Positions 49,972 through 61,506 of a stretch of 64,000 nt of DNA are shown here, piece by piece. The stretch is from contig NZ_CP149940.1 in NCBI RefSeq assembly GCF_037948395.1, positions 434,001 through 498,000 of the forward strand, written 5' to 3'. Below the pieces are notes generated by a model, which saw only the letters and a program-made list of their open reading frames with translations, ran no database searches and had not been told where the DNA came from. This DNA comes from Serratia nevei (GTDB taxonomy: Bacteria > Pseudomonadota > Gammaproteobacteria > Enterobacterales > Enterobacteriaceae). Numbering within the stretch: position 1 is the stretch's first letter; every line of letters begins with the position of its first letter. Both the position numbers and the translations under genes were made by a program.

Positions 49972-50056
49972 CCTTTGCCCGCGGCGGGCAAAGGCCAATA
50001 CGCTATTTGATATTCCAGGAATATATTAGCCGCCCTGGCCGAGGGCGCCAGGGCGG
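49972..50056. repeat. Cluster of three palindromes between argI and the peptide-binding gene
   Basis: CCTTTGCCCG / CGGGCAAAGG (49972-49994), ATATTCC-A-GGAATAT (50010-50024) and CCGCCCTGGC / GCCAGGGCGG (50030-50056) follow one another. The last lies 12 bases after the argI stop on the minus strand and may end its transcript, though no U-run follows. The others may be operators or RNA hairpins. Confidence 0.55.
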
Positions 50057-50068
50057 AGGGGAGGACTG

Positions 50069-51088
50069 TCAGAGGGTTTCGCTCAGCGTGGCGACCAGCA
50101 CCGCTTTGATGGTGTGCAGCCGGTTTTCCGCCTGATCGAACACCACGCTGTGCGCCGATTCGAACACTTCGTCGGTCACTTCCATGCCGCCGTGCAGATC
50201 GTACTGCTGCGCCATCTGCTTGCCGAGCGTGGTTTGATCGTCGTGGAACGCCGGCAGGCAGTGCAGGAACTTCACGTTCGGGTTGCCGGTCAGCTTCAGC
50301 ATCGCCATGTTGACCTGATACGGCCGCAGCAGCGCGATACGCTCCTGCCAGGTCTCTTTCGGTTCGCCCATCGACACCCACACGTCGGTGTAGAGGAAGT
50401 CGGCGTCTTGTACCCCTTCGGCGATGTCTTCGGTCAGGGTGAGTTTCGCGCCGGTTTGCTGCGCCAGCGCCTGGCATTCGGCCACCAGCTCCGGCTGCGG
50501 CCAGCAGGCCTTCGGCGCCACTAGCCGCAGATCCATGCCCGCCAGCGCGGCGGCTTCCTGCAGCGTGTTGCCCATGTTGTTGCGCGCGTCGCCGATGTAC
50601 GCCAGTTTCACTTCACTCAGCGCCTTGCCCGGCAAGTGCTCCTGCACGGTGAGCAGATCCGCCAGCAGTTGGGTGGGGTGGAACTCGTCGGTCAGGCCGT
50701 TCCATACCGGCACGCCGGCGTATTCCGCCAGGGTTTCCACCAGCGCCTGGCCGTAGCCGCGATACTGAATACCGTCGTACAGGCGGCCCAGCACCCGGGC
50801 GGTGTCTTTCATCGATTCCTTATGGCCGATCTGGCTGCCGCTCGGGCCGAGGTAAGTGACCTGGGCGCCCTGATCGAATGCGGCAACTTCGAAAGAGCAT
50901 CGCGTGCGGGTCGAGTCTTTTTCGAAGATGAGCGCAATGTTTTTGCCCTGCAGCCGGCGCTGTTCCTGCCCTTGCTTCTTGGCCTGCTTCAGATCGGCCG
51001 AAAGCCGCAGCAGCGCCTGCAGCTCGGCGGGGGTGAAATCCATTAACCTCAGAAAGTGACGTTGGTAGAACGCATTGCCGGTGCTCAT
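50069..51088 (-). CDS. argI: Ornithine carbamoyltransferase
   Basis: 339 residues from ATG 51088. Carbamoyl-phosphate loop [13 protein letters not shown], ornithine region [13 protein letters not shown], the SMG loop in WVSMGEPKE, and HCLPAFHD with the catalytic cysteine. Converts ornithine and carbamoyl phosphate to citrulline in arginine synthesis. Two ARG boxes upstream predict ArgR control. Its in-frame ORF extends 22 codons further through the ARG boxes, which is not a plausible coding start. Confidence 0.97.
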   Translation of the reverse strand: MSTGNAFYQRHFLRLMDFTPAELQALLRLSADLKQAKKQGQEQRRLQGKNIALIFEKDSTRTRCSFEVAAFDQGAQVTYLGPSGSQIGHKESMKDTARVLGRLYDGIQYRGYGQALVETLAEYAGVPVWNGLTDEFHPTQLLADLLTVQEHLPGKALSEVKLAYIGDARNNMGNTLQEAAALAGMDLRLVAPKACWPQPELVAECQALAQQTGAKLTLTEDIAEGVQDADFLYTDVWVSMGEPKETWQERIALLRPYQVNMAMLKLTGNPNVKFLHCLPAFHDDQTTLGKQMAQQYDLHGGMEVTDEVFESAHSVVFDQAENRLHTIKAVLVATLSETL

Positions 51089-51110
51089 AGTCCGATTCCC
51101 TGATTGTGTA

Positions 51111-51128
51111 ATTGAATTAAAATTCACT
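51111..51128 (-). promoter_or_regulatory. ARG box 1 upstream of argI
   Basis: ATTGAATTAAAATTCACT fits the ArgR consensus (TGAAT-WWWW-ATTCA core perfect but for AAAA spacing). It is separated from the second box by exactly 3 bases, the spacing required for an ArgR hexamer. Confidence 0.85.
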
Positions 51129-51131
51129 TTA

Positions 51132-51149
51132 TATGTATGAATATTCAAT
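51132..51149 (-). promoter_or_regulatory. ARG box 2 upstream of argI
   Basis: TATGTATGAATATTCAAT contains TGTAT-GAAT-ATTCA, one mismatch from the ARG core. The tandem pair lies 23-61 bases upstream of the argI start. Confidence 0.8.
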
Positions 51150-51250
51150 TTCAACCCCAGCGAGGAAATCTTTCACGTTTATCGTGGAAGCAATGTCGGC
51201 GGTGTGTGAAAATAGAAGGAATGAAGGCCATTTGACTTGAGGATATAGGC

Positions 51251-51676
51251 ATGGCAAACCGCGAATTGCTGGAAGAACAACGTGAAGAGACCCGCCTGAT
51301 CATCGAAGAACTGCTGGAAGACGGCAGCGATCCGGACGCGCTCTACACCATCGAGCACCATCTGTCCGCCGAGAAATTTGAGGTTCTGGAGCAGGCCGCC
51401 GTTGAAGCCTTCAAGCTGGGCTACGAAGTGACCGACGCCGAAGAGCTGGAAGTGGAAGACGGTTCGATGGTGATGTGCTGCGACGTGATCAGCGAAGTCG
51501 GCCTGAACGCCGAGCTGATCGACGCTCAGGTCGAGCAGCTGGTGGCGCTGGCGGAGCGCTGCGGCGTCAACTACGACGGCTGGGGCACCTACTTCGAAGA
51601 TCCGAACGGTGAAGACGGTGAGGATGACGAAGACGGCGACTACATCGACGAAGACGACGACGGCAAACGCCACTGA
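51251..51676 (+). CDS. rraB: RraB, regulator of RNase E activity
   Basis: 141 residues. [32 protein letters not shown] at the N-terminus and the very acidic tail ([22 protein letters not shown]) are characteristic. RraB binds the C-terminal half of RNase E and inhibits degradosome function. Divergent from argI, as in E. coli. GAGGAT precedes the ATG. Confidence 0.96.
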   Translation: MANRELLEEQREETRLIIEELLEDGSDPDALYTIEHHLSAEKFEVLEQAAVEAFKLGYEVTDAEELEVEDGSMVMCCDVISEVGLNAELIDAQVEQLVALAERCGVNYDGWGTYFEDPNGEDGEDDEDGDYIDEDDDGKRH

Positions 51677-51696
51677 TTAACCCCGCTTATTCACAT

Positions 51697-51716
51697 GGGC
51701 CGGTTCTCGCCGGCCC
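51697..51716 (+). terminator. Hairpin between rraB and miaE
   Basis: GGGCCGG (51697-51703) pairs with CCGGCCC (51710-51716), loop TTCTCG. No U-run; it could reduce read-through into miaE. Confidence 0.35.
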
Positions 51717-51728
51717 CTGATAAACGCC

Positions 51729-52493
51729 ATGACATACCAATCCCTGTTAGCCCCGATTTTAAGCTTCCTGCACTGTGAAACGCCCGACGCCTGGATCGAC
51801 GCCGCGCGCCGTCCGGAAAACCTGCAGCTGTTGCTGACCGACCACCTGGTGTGCGAGCTGAAAGCCGCGCAGACCGGCATGTGGCTGATCCGCCGCTACG
51901 TGGCGGACAAAGAGAGCGGCGACGCGCTGTTGGCGCTGCTGCGCCCTTACGAGGCGTTTCTGCACGAGGCGCAGGGCGCGCCGGACACGTTGTTCCGCCA
52001 GGGCCAGTTCACCCGCAAGATCTTGCCGAAAAACGGCTCGGCCTACGGCCAGGATCTGGCGGATCGCATGGTGCTGTTAATCAAGGAAGAGCTGCATCAC
52101 TTCTCGCAGGTGCTGGAGATCATGCAGGCGCGCGGGATCCCGTATCGCAAGATCACCGCCAGCCGCTACGCCAAGGGCATGATCCGCGAGATCCGCACCC
52201 ACGATCCGGCGACGTTGATCGACAAACTGATCTGCGGCGCCTACATCGAAGCGCGATCCTGCGAACGCTTCGCCAAACTGGCGCCGCACCTGGACGACGA
52301 GCTGAACCGCTTTTACGTCTCGCTGCTGCGATCCGAAGCGCGTCACTATCAGGACTACCTGACGCTGGCGGAACAGATCGCCGGCGGCGACATCAGCGAA
52401 CGGGTGGTGCATTTCGGCCGTCTCGAAGCTGAGCTGATCCTGTCGCCGGACAGCGAACTGCGCTTCCACAGCGGCGTGCCCGCCGCCGCCTGA
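51729..52493 (+). CDS. miaE: MiaE, tRNA-(2-methylthio-N6-isopentenyl-adenosine37) hydroxylase
   Basis: 254 residues, ferritin-like diiron protein. The ligands appear in DHLVCELKAAQTG, KEELHHFSQVLEIM, YIEARSCERF and LRSEARHYQDYL, the paired E/ExxH sets. It hydroxylates ms2i6A37 to ms2io6A37 in tRNAs reading U-starting codons. MiaE is present in Salmonella and Serratia but absent from E. coli K-12, which supports a non-E. coli genus. Confidence 0.95.
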   Translation: MTYQSLLAPILSFLHCETPDAWIDAARRPENLQLLLTDHLVCELKAAQTGMWLIRRYVADKESGDALLALLRPYEAFLHEAQGAPDTLFRQGQFTRKILPKNGSAYGQDLADRMVLLIKEELHHFSQVLEIMQARGIPYRKITASRYAKGMIREIRTHDPATLIDKLICGAYIEARSCERFAKLAPHLDDELNRFYVSLLRSEARHYQDYLTLAEQIAGGDISERVVHFGRLEAELILSPDSELRFHSGVPAAA

Positions 52494-52508
52494 GGTTGAG
52501 GCGCGCCC

Positions 52509-54116
52509 CTACTGCGGCGCGCCCAGCAACAGATCCACCGCCTTTTCCGCCAGCATGATGGTCGGCGCATTGGTGTTGCCGCTGGTGAGCTGCGGCATCA
52601 CCGAGCAGTCGATCACCCGCAGCCGTTCAAAACCGTGCACCCGCAGCTGCGGATCGGTCACCGCGTCCTGCGGCGACGGCCCCATGCGGCAGCTGCCCAC
52701 CGGGTGATACACCGTCTTGCAGAAGTTGCGTACGAACTCTTCCAGCTGCGCTTCGTCGCGCGTCCATTCCGGCTGCGGCATCAGCAGATCTTTGATCAGC
52801 GGCTTCAGCGCCGCGGTTTGCAGGAAATCCAGGCCGAACTTCACCGCGCGCACGCTGCCGGCCAGATCGTCCGGGTGGCCGAGGTAGTTGGCGTGCAGCT
52901 TGACCGGATCGCGCGGGTTGCTGCTGCGCAGCTGCACTTCGCCGCGCGCCTTCGGCTGCAGGTAGCCGACCTTGAGCGTGAAGCCGTGAATGTTCGGCAG
53001 CGGCTCGCCGGGCACGTCGTCCCAGCTGTCCAGCAGCGGCAGGAAGTGGATTTGCACGTCCGGCCGGCCGTCGCCCTGGCTGTCGGTGAAGGCGGCGCCT
53101 TCCAGCACGTTGGACGAGAGCACGCCGCTGCGAAACGCCAGCCATTGCGCGCCGTGGCTCAGCGCCTGCAGGCCGCGATCGGCGCCGAATAGGCTGATCG
53201 GCTCGCGGGTGCTGACGTTGATCGACATGTGCAGGTGGTCGTGGAAGTTTTTGCCCACCGGCAGATCCGCCCGCACCTCAATGCCCAGCTGTTGCAGGTG
53301 GTCGCGCGGGCCGATGCCGGACAGCATCAGCAGCTTCGGCGAACCGACCGCGCCGGCGCTGACGATCACCTCTTTGGTGGCGCGCGCGGTCACTTCCGCA
53401 CCGCCGTTTTGGCTGTAGACCACGCCGGTGGCGACGTTGCCCTCGAAGGTCAGCCGGTGCGCCAGGGCGTTCAGTTTCACCACCAGCCGCCGTTCGTCGC
53501 GCACCGCCTTCAGGTAGGTGCGGGCAGTGCTGGCGCGTTCGCCATTGTGGGTGGTGGTTTGGTAGAAACCGACGCCGTGCTGGCTGTCGCCGTTGAAGTC
53601 GTTGCGGTAGGGCAGGTTCAGCTCCTGGCCGGCGCGGATAAACGCCATGCTGAGCGGGTGGCGGTAGCGGTTTTCGCTGACCGGCAGCAGCCCGTCGGCG
53701 CCGTGGTAGTCGTCTGACAGGCTTTCGTTGGCCTCGGCGCGTTTGAAATAGGGCAGCACCTCCCGGTAGCTCCAGCCGGTGCAGCCGTAGCGTTCGGCCC
53801 AGTCATCGTAGTCCTGCGGCTGGCCGCGCAGGTAGATCATGCCGTTGACCGAGCTGCTGCCGCCCAGCACCTTGCCCTGTGCGATCTGCATGCGGCGGTT
53901 GTTGGCGTGCGGTTCCGGTTCCGTCTCGTAGGGCCAGCTCTTTTTGGCGATGATCTTGGCCACCCCGGCCGGCATCTTGATGAACAGGTTATTGTCGTCG
54001 CCGCCGGCTTCCAGCAGCAGCACCCGCGCCTGGGTGCGGCGGATCAGCTGCGCCGCCAGCACGCAGCCGGCAGAACCGGCGCCGACGATGATGTAATCAA
54101 AGGTGTTTTCCGACAT
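52509..54116 (-). CDS. GMC-family FAD-dependent oxidoreductase (choline/alcohol dehydrogenase type)
   Basis: 535 residues from ATG 54116, preceded by GGAGAG. FAD motif YIIVGAGSAGCVLAAQL (8-24), GMC signature 1 around QGKVLGGSSSVNGMIYLRG, signature 2 around GAVGSPKLLMLSGIGP, and the catalytic histidine in YHPVGSCRMG. Closest in pattern to AlkJ/BetA-like alcohol dehydrogenases. No betB or betI gene is nearby, so osmoprotectant synthesis is not implied and the substrate stays open. Convergent with miaE, 15 bases apart. Confidence 0.9.
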   Translation of the reverse strand: MSENTFDYIIVGAGSAGCVLAAQLIRRTQARVLLLEAGGDDNNLFIKMPAGVAKIIAKKSWPYETEPEPHANNRRMQIAQGKVLGGSSSVNGMIYLRGQPQDYDDWAERYGCTGWSYREVLPYFKRAEANESLSDDYHGADGLLPVSENRYRHPLSMAFIRAGQELNLPYRNDFNGDSQHGVGFYQTTTHNGERASTARTYLKAVRDERRLVVKLNALAHRLTFEGNVATGVVYSQNGGAEVTARATKEVIVSAGAVGSPKLLMLSGIGPRDHLQQLGIEVRADLPVGKNFHDHLHMSINVSTREPISLFGADRGLQALSHGAQWLAFRSGVLSSNVLEGAAFTDSQGDGRPDVQIHFLPLLDSWDDVPGEPLPNIHGFTLKVGYLQPKARGEVQLRSSNPRDPVKLHANYLGHPDDLAGSVRAVKFGLDFLQTAALKPLIKDLLMPQPEWTRDEAQLEEFVRNFCKTVYHPVGSCRMGPSPQDAVTDPQLRVHGFERLRVIDCSVMPQLTSGNTNAPTIMLAEKAVDLLLGAPQ

Positions 54117-54294
54117 GACAGCTCTCCGTGCGCGATTGGGATACTGGCAGAGTAACGCGGGGGGAAAAACGGTCAATTTGCGATCGTTAATTTATTAACG
54201 AACTTCACATTAAATTTACATCGTGGTTTTTAACGTCAGTTTATCTGCTTGAAAAACGGCGTTATAGCGAGTTTTACTGATTGATTGCGATATT

Positions 54295-54322
54295 AATAAA
54301 ATGGCGCAGAAAGCTGCGCCAT
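54295..54322 (-). terminator. Terminator of yjgM
   Basis: Minus strand ATGGCGCAG, loop CTTT, CTGCGCCAT, then TTTATTA. Perfect 9-bp stem 21 bases beyond the stop codon. Confidence 0.8.
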
Positions 54323-54343
54323 GATAGAGACGGCGGGGGGCGA

Positions 54344-54847
54344 TTACAGCGTTTTCAGCATGGTAACTTCGCAATCGACGTGGCCGGTGGCGCCCATCGC
54401 ATGGTCGATGTGTTCGAAGCCCAGGTGTTCGTACAGCGCAACGGCCTGCGTCAGGCTGGCGGTGGTCTCAAGGTAACAACAGCGGAAGCCGTGCTGGCGG
54501 GCGAAATCCAGCGCCTGCAGCGCCAGGCGCTTCGCCAATCCCTTGCCGCGCAACACCGGCAGGAAATACATCTTCTGCAATTCGCAAATATCGTCTGCGC
54601 CGCCCTGCAGCGGCGCGATGCCGCCGCCGCCGGCGACCTGACCGTCCACCTCGATCACCCAGTAAGCGCTGCGCGGCAGGCTGTAGAGCTGATACAGGGC
54701 GTCCAGATTGGGATCGGAGACGGTATAGCCTTTATCCGCCGTCAGGCCGTGCTCGGCGGAGACTTCGCGAATGACGTGAGCAATGGCGGGATTGTCTTCC
54801 GCCGTGATGGGGCGCACCAGCAGGCGCGCCGGGGTTGCTGTTGTCAT
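54344..54847 (-). CDS. yjgM: YjgM, GNAT-family N-acetyltransferase
   Basis: 167 residues from ATG 54847 ([19 protein letters not shown]), the same length as E. coli YjgM; an ATG five codons upstream lacks a ribosome site. Acetyl-CoA loop in [22 protein letters not shown] (about 95-116) and [20 protein letters not shown]. The acceptor is unknown. It is upstream of the valS region but transcribed separately, with a 184-base gap holding the valS terminator. Confidence 0.93.
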   Translation of the reverse strand: MTTATPARLLVRPITAEDNPAIAHVIREVSAEHGLTADKGYTVSDPNLDALYQLYSLPRSAYWVIEVDGQVAGGGGIAPLQGGADDICELQKMYFLPVLRGKGLAKRLALQALDFARQHGFRCCYLETTASLTQAVALYEHLGFEHIDHAMGATGHVDCEVTMLKTL

Positions 54848-54990
54848 GTTTACACTCGCCATTGAAAGAGACCACGTTCATTTTCGTTTTTATCGCAGCA
54901 CGAAACGCGCCGGGGGTTATTTCCCGGCGGCGTCCCTGCAGCAGTAATATCTTGTAATAACATCTAACCCGGCCCGGATGCAACGGCGAT

Positions 54991-55022
54991 AAAAAAACAG
55001 CGGGGAAGACCCCGCTGTTTTT
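54991..55022 (-). terminator. Terminator of valS (bidirectional in form)
   Basis: AAACAGCGGGG with CCCCGCTGTTT around AAGA; both strands carry a run of T after the stem. It ends the holC-valS transcript. Confidence 0.88.
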
Positions 55023-55046
55023 CAGGCGTTGGCGTGAGCCGGTGGA

Positions 55047-57923
55047 TTACAGCGCGGCGATGGTCGCCTGCTGTTCCTGCAGCTTCACTTTGCCTTCTTT
55101 GCAGGCCGCCAGACGATCGCGCTCTTTGGCGACTACCGCTTCCGGCGCGCGCGCCACGAAGCCTTCGTTCGCCAGCTTGCCTTCGATCGCGGCGATTTCC
55201 GCATCCAGCTTGCCCATCTCTTTCGCCAGACGCGCGATCTCGGCGTCCTTGTCGATGAAACCGGCCATCGGGATCAGCAGCTCGGCGCCGTCCACCAGCT
55301 TGGTGACGGAGACCGGGCCTTTATCACCGGCCGGCAGCAGCGCGATAGATTCCAGGCGCGCCAGACGGGCGATAAAGCTTTGGTTCTCCTGCACGCGGCG
55401 CTGGGCGTCGGCGCTGCAGTTGCGCAGCAGCACGTCGAGCGCTTTGCTTGGCGCGATGTTCATCTCGGCGCGGATGTTGCGCACGGCGATGATGGTTTGT
55501 TTGATCCACTCCAGATCGTTCAGCGCCTGCTCGTCTTCCAGCGCGGCGTCGTAGGCCGGGAACGGCTGCAGCATGATGGTGTCTGCGGTCGTGCCGGTCA
55601 GCGGCTTCACGCGCTGCCAGATGGTTTCGGTGATGAACGGAATGATCGGGTGCGCCAGGCGCAGCAGCGCTTCCAGCACGGTGATCAGCGTGTGGCGGGT
55701 GCCGCGCTGTTCCGCTTCGCTGCCGTTGCTCACCACCGGCTTGGTCAGCTCCAGATACCAGTCGCAGAACTGGTTCCAGGTGAATTCGTACAGGATGTTG
55801 GCCGCCAGATCGAAGCGGTAGGTGTCCAGCGCTTCGCGGTAGGCTTTCACCGTGCGGTTGAATTCGGCCAGGATCCAGCGATCCGCCAGCGACAGCACTT
55901 TCTCGCCGCCGTTGAAGCCGCAGTCGTGCGCTTCGGTGTTCATCAGCACGAAGCGGCTGGCGTTCCACAGCTTGTTACAGAAGTTGCGGTAGCCTTCCAG
56001 GCGCTTCATGTCCCAGTTGATGTCGCGGCCGGTCGAGGCCAGCGCCGCCAGGGTGAAGCGCAGGGCGTCGGTGCCGTGCGGCTCGATGCCGTTCGGGAAC
56101 TGCTTCTCGGTGCGCTTGCGGATTTTCTCCGCCAGCTGCGGCTGCATCATGTTGCCGGTGCGTTTTTCCAGCAGATCTTCCAGCGAGATGCCGTCGACCA
56201 TGTCCAGCGGATCGATCACGTTGCCTTTCGACTTGGACATCTTCTGGCCTTCGTCGTCGCGGATCAGACCGGTCATGTAGACGGTCTTGAACGGCACCTG
56301 CGGCTTGCCGTTTTCATCCTTGATGAAGTGCATGGTCAGCATGATCATGCGCGCGATCCAGAAGAAGATGATGTCGAAGCCGCTGACCATCACGCTGGTC
56401 GGGTGGAAGGTTTTCAGCGCGTCGGTCTGCTCTGGCCAGCCCAGGGTAGAGAAGGTCCACAGGCCGGACGAGAACCAGGTGTCCAGCACGTCTTCGTCCT
56501 GGGTCAGCACCACGTTGGCGCCCAGGTTGTTCTCGATGCGCACTTCTTCTTCGCTGCGGCCCACGTAGACTTTGCCGTTCACGTCATACCAGGCCGGGAT
56601 GCGGTGGCCCCACCACAGCTGACGCGAGATGCACCAGTCCTGAATGTCACGCATCCAGCTGAAGTACATGTTTTCGTACTGCTTCGGCACGAACTCGATT
56701 TGGCCCTGTTCGACCGCTTCCACCGCCACTTTGGCCAGCGGCGCGGTGCGCACGTACCATTGGTCGGTCAGCATCGGCTCGATCACCACGCCGCCGCGGT
56801 CGCCGTAAGGCACCGTCAGGTCGTGCGGTTTGATCTCGTCCAGCAGGCCCAGATTATCGAAGGCGGCAACCACCGCTTTACGCGCCGCGAAGCGCTCCAG
56901 GCCACGGAACTCGGCCGGGATCTCGTTGCAGTAGTCGGTGCAGACTTCGCCCAGGGTGTTGAACACTTCCGCTTCCTGGCGGATGTCGCCGTCGAAGGTC
57001 AGAATGTTGATCATCGGCAGGCCATGGCGTTTGCCGACTTCGTAGTCGTTGAAATCGTGCGCCGGGGTGATCTTCACGCAGCCGGTGCCTTTTTCCATAT
57101 CGGCGTGTTCGTCGCCGACGATGCGGATGCGGCGGCCGACCAGCGGCAGAATGATCTCTTTGCCGATCAGATCTTTATAGCGCGGATCTTCCGGGTTGAC
57201 CGCCACGCCGGTATCGCCCAGCACGGTTTCCGGACGGGTGGTGGCGACCACCAGATAGTCTTTGCCCTCGGCGGTTTTCGCGCCGTCGGCCAGCGGGTAG
57301 CGCAGGTGCCACATGGAGCCTTTGGACTCGCGGTTTTCCACTTCCAGATCGGAGATGGCGGTGCGCAGCTTCGGATCCCAGTTCACCAGGCGCTTGCCGC
57401 GGTAGATCAGGTCTTCTTTGTGCAGACGGACAAACACTTCGCGCACCGCGTTCGACAGGCCTTCGTCCATGGTGAAGCGCTCGCGCTCCCAGTCCACGGA
57501 GTTGCCCAGACGGCGCATCTGGCGGGTGATGGTGCCGCCGGATTCCGCCTTCCACTGCCAGATTTTGTCGATGAACGCGTCACGGCCGTAGTCGTGGCGG
57601 GTTTTGCCTTCTTCCGCGGCGATCTTGCGCTCCACCACCATCTGGGTGGCGATGCCGGCGTGGTCGGTGCCCGCCTGCCACAGGGTGTTTTTACCCTGCA
57701 TGCGCTGATAGCGAATCATGGTGTCCATGATGGTCTGCTGGAACGCGTGGCCCATGTGCAGGCTGCCGGTGACGTTCGGCGGCGGGATCATGATGCAGAA
57801 GCTTTCCTGGCTGGTGTCGCCGTTCGGCTTGAAGTAACCCTGATTCTCCCAATGATCGTACAGCTTCTGTTCGATCTGTTTTGGGTCGTATGCGGTGTCG
57901 AGCTGACTGTTTGTCTTTTCCAT
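55047..57923 (-). CDS. valS: ValS, valyl-tRNA synthetase
   Basis: 958 residues (E. coli 951), class I synthetase. HIGH-type motif [14 protein letters not shown] (about 48-61), the long CP1 editing domain with [12 protein letters not shown] and [24 protein letters not shown] loop [16 protein letters not shown] (about 554) and the C-terminal coiled coil ending [12 protein letters not shown]. Follows holC by 12 bases, so the two are one operon with pepA further upstream. Confidence 0.98.
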   Translation of the reverse strand: MEKTNSQLDTAYDPKQIEQKLYDHWENQGYFKPNGDTSQESFCIMIPPPNVTGSLHMGHAFQQTIMDTMIRYQRMQGKNTLWQAGTDHAGIATQMVVERKIAAEEGKTRHDYGRDAFIDKIWQWKAESGGTITRQMRRLGNSVDWERERFTMDEGLSNAVREVFVRLHKEDLIYRGKRLVNWDPKLRTAISDLEVENRESKGSMWHLRYPLADGAKTAEGKDYLVVATTRPETVLGDTGVAVNPEDPRYKDLIGKEIILPLVGRRIRIVGDEHADMEKGTGCVKITPAHDFNDYEVGKRHGLPMINILTFDGDIRQEAEVFNTLGEVCTDYCNEIPAEFRGLERFAARKAVVAAFDNLGLLDEIKPHDLTVPYGDRGGVVIEPMLTDQWYVRTAPLAKVAVEAVEQGQIEFVPKQYENMYFSWMRDIQDWCISRQLWWGHRIPAWYDVNGKVYVGRSEEEVRIENNLGANVVLTQDEDVLDTWFSSGLWTFSTLGWPEQTDALKTFHPTSVMVSGFDIIFFWIARMIMLTMHFIKDENGKPQVPFKTVYMTGLIRDDEGQKMSKSKGNVIDPLDMVDGISLEDLLEKRTGNMMQPQLAEKIRKRTEKQFPNGIEPHGTDALRFTLAALASTGRDINWDMKRLEGYRNFCNKLWNASRFVLMNTEAHDCGFNGGEKVLSLADRWILAEFNRTVKAYREALDTYRFDLAANILYEFTWNQFCDWYLELTKPVVSNGSEAEQRGTRHTLITVLEALLRLAHPIIPFITETIWQRVKPLTGTTADTIMLQPFPAYDAALEDEQALNDLEWIKQTIIAVRNIRAEMNIAPSKALDVLLRNCSADAQRRVQENQSFIARLARLESIALLPAGDKGPVSVTKLVDGAELLIPMAGFIDKDAEIARLAKEMGKLDAEIAAIEGKLANEGFVARAPEAVVAKERDRLAACKEGKVKLQEQQATIAAL

Positions 57924-57935
57924 TCTTTATCGTAT

Positions 57936-58385
57936 TCAGTGAGTTGGCGGCGTAGCCGTGGTCAAATGGAAGCCGACGCTGCGATAGGCCTTGTAACGGT
58001 CGCGCGCCAACTGTTTCAGAGTGTCTTCGTAAGGAACGAAGTCTACCACTTCATGGAAAGCGGTAGCAAAATCGGCAAACTGCGGCAGCAGGGCGATCAG
58101 CAGATCGCGCGGGGCGTTGCCGCGCTTGCCGGGCCAGCACAGTTCCACCGGCGCGCCGTAGTGCGGCCCTTCGCCGGCCAGGTTGTGCGGCACGAATTCA
58201 TGCGGCTCGCGCTGCCACAGCGCTTCGTCCAGCCGCTGGGCCTGCTCCTGGCTCTCGCAGGCGATCAGCACCCGCTTGCCGGCGCGCCAGCGTTCGGCGG
58301 CAACGGCGCAGGCCACGGCCTCATGGGCGCTGAGCGCGCCAGACGGTTCCGCGTTGTCGAGCAAATAAAACGTCGCCTGTTTCAT
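57936..58385 (-). CDS. holC: HolC, DNA polymerase III chi subunit
   Basis: 149 residues from ATG 58385 (MKQATFYLLDNAEPSG), E. coli 147. AERWRAGKRVLIACESQEQAQRLDEALW and VPHNLAGEGPHYGAPVELCWPG are typical. Chi links the clamp loader to single-strand binding protein. The frame stays open 14 codons upstream without conservation. Confidence 0.95.
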   Translation of the reverse strand: MKQATFYLLDNAEPSGALSAHEAVACAVAAERWRAGKRVLIACESQEQAQRLDEALWQREPHEFVPHNLAGEGPHYGAPVELCWPGKRGNAPRDLLIALLPQFADFATAFHEVVDFVPYEDTLKQLARDRYKAYRSVGFHLTTATPPTH

Positions 58386-58491
58386 TAAGGATCCACCGCT
58401 GCCGATAAAAAAAACAGGGCACAACATGTAGGTTGCGCCCTTTTAGGGAACGGAGCAGATAACTCTACCCCTTCGCTGCTGAGAGGATTAT

Positions 58492-58617
58492 ATACCCAAT
58501 AGATTTCAAGTTGCAGCTAGGCGGCAAGTTCGTTCATCCCCAGGAGCTGACATCAAGTCAGTGACTGGGGTGAACGAATGCGGCCAACAACGCTGCAGCT
58601 TGAAAGATGAAGGGTAT
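58492..58617. repeat. Enterobacterial intergenic palindromic repeat (MITE-like)
   Basis: About 126 bases. The ends ATACCCAATAGATTTCAAG... (58492-58517) and its counterpart ending ...GATGAAGGGTAT (58592-58617) are inverted copies agreeing at about 20 of 26 positions. Inside, CGTTCATCCCCAG (from 58530) and CTGGGGTGAACG (from 58565) make a second inverted repeat. Elements of this type are dispersed in Serratia, Yersinia and relatives. Its right end touches the pepA stop codon, so it lies between pepA and holC and may shape the mRNA end. Confidence 0.75.
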
Positions 58618-60144
<1,527 letters not shown>

Positions 60145-60411
60145 TTAAAGACAAAGGCGGACGCTACGGCTAGAATAACCGACTCCGTAACGATCTCCTG
60201 CCATTTGAGTTAACGGATTATGTTAACCTGAACGGCATAAATTGCTCTGTTTTGGCGACTATAAGCAAGTTCCTATAGGACACCCAAACGGCTTGATGTT
60301 GTAATACTATTTTAGCTGTGAAGGTTGCCATATGATGAGAATAAATGGCGGATTAACGATGAAATTATCGATTTTCCTGCAAAAAGACAAGTTTTCACAG
60401 GCGTAATAAGC

Positions 60412-61506
60412 GTGATCATCATAAGATATCTGGTACGGGAAACGCTCAAGAGCCAAATCGCCATCCTGTTCATCCTGCTTCTGATCTTCTTTTGTCAGAA
60501 CCTGGTCAGGGTGTTGGGCGACGCGGTGGACGGCAATATCCCGACAAACTTAGTACTCTCCCTGCTCGCGTTGGGCGTGCCGAAAATGGCGCAGCTCATC
60601 CTGCCTTTGAGCCTGTTTCTCGGCTTGCTGATGACGCTTGGGCGGTTGTATACCGAGAGCGAAATCACCGTTATGCACGCCTGCGGGCTGGGCAAACGCA
60701 CCCTGATTATCGCCGCCATGATCCTGGCGCTGCTCACCTCTGCGGTCGCAGCGGTGAACGTGTTTTGGGCCGGCCCCTGGGCCTCGCGCTATCAGGACGT
60801 GGTGGTGAACGAAGCCAAGGCCAACCCGAGCATCGCCGGGCTGGCGGAAGGGCAGTTCAAACCCTCGCAGGACGGCAACGCGGTGCTGTTTATCGGCAAC
60901 GTGAAGGGCAGCACCTTCAACGACGTGTTCCTGGCGCAGCTGCGGCCGAACGGCAACCAACGCCCGTCGGTGGTGGTGGCCGAGCACGGCAACATCGTGC
61001 AGCAGAAAGACGGCTCGCAGGTGGTGACGCTCGACAAGGGCACCCGCTTTGAAGGCACCGCGCTGCTGCGCGACTTCCGCATTACCGACTTCACCGACTA
61101 CAAGGCGGTGATTGGCCACCGCACCGTGGCGGCGGACAACACCGAATCCGAACAGATGTCGATGCAGACGCTGTGGGAATCCGACGATCCGGACGCGCGC
61201 GCCGAGCTGCACTGGCGCCTGACGCTGGTGGTCTCGGTGGCGCTGATGGCGCTGCTGGTGGTGCCGCTCAGCGTGGTGAACCCACGCCAGGGCCGCGTGC
61301 TGAGCATGCTGCCGGCCATCCTGCTGTATCTGATCTTCTTCCTGCTGCAGACCTCGCTGCGCTCCAACGCCGGCAAGGGCAAGCTGGATCCGATGCTGTG
61401 GCTGTGGTTGGTTAACGGCGTTTACTTCGCGATCGCGCTGGCGCTGAACCTGTGGGATACCGTGCCGATGCGCAAGCTGCGCGCACGCCTGAGAGGAGCG
61501 GCCTGA
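60412..61506 (+). CDS. lptF: LptF, lipopolysaccharide export permease
   Basis: 364 residues if started at GTG 60412, giving MIIIRYLVRETLKSQIAILFILLL, which equals the E. coli N-terminus; the longer frame to 60325 adds a non-conserved stretch. Six membrane spans, three at each end, flank a periplasmic beta-jellyroll domain (about 130-265). With LptG and two LptB it extracts LPS from the inner membrane. The stop overlaps the lptG start. Confidence 0.96.
   Translation: MIIIRYLVRETLKSQIAILFILLLIFFCQNLVRVLGDAVDGNIPTNLVLSLLALGVPKMAQLILPLSLFLGLLMTLGRLYTESEITVMHACGLGKRTLIIAAMILALLTSAVAAVNVFWAGPWASRYQDVVVNEAKANPSIAGLAEGQFKPSQDGNAVLFIGNVKGSTFNDVFLAQLRPNGNQRPSVVVAEHGNIVQQKDGSQVVTLDKGTRFEGTALLRDFRITDFTDYKAVIGHRTVAADNTESEQMSMQTLWESDDPDARAELHWRLTLVVSVALMALLVVPLSVVNPRQGRVLSMLPAILLYLIFFLLQTSLRSNAGKGKLDPMLWLWLVNGVYFAIALALNLWDTVPMRKLRARLRGAA

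Noticed and set aside
52509..54116. Assignment of the GMC oxidoreductase as betA
   Set aside because: The family fits but betB, betI and betT are absent, so a specific choline role is not supported.
55380..58388. 1002-codon plus-strand frame across valS and holC
   Set aside because: Mirror frame of valS; composition is that of a shadow ORF and the true genes on the other strand carry all conserved motifs.
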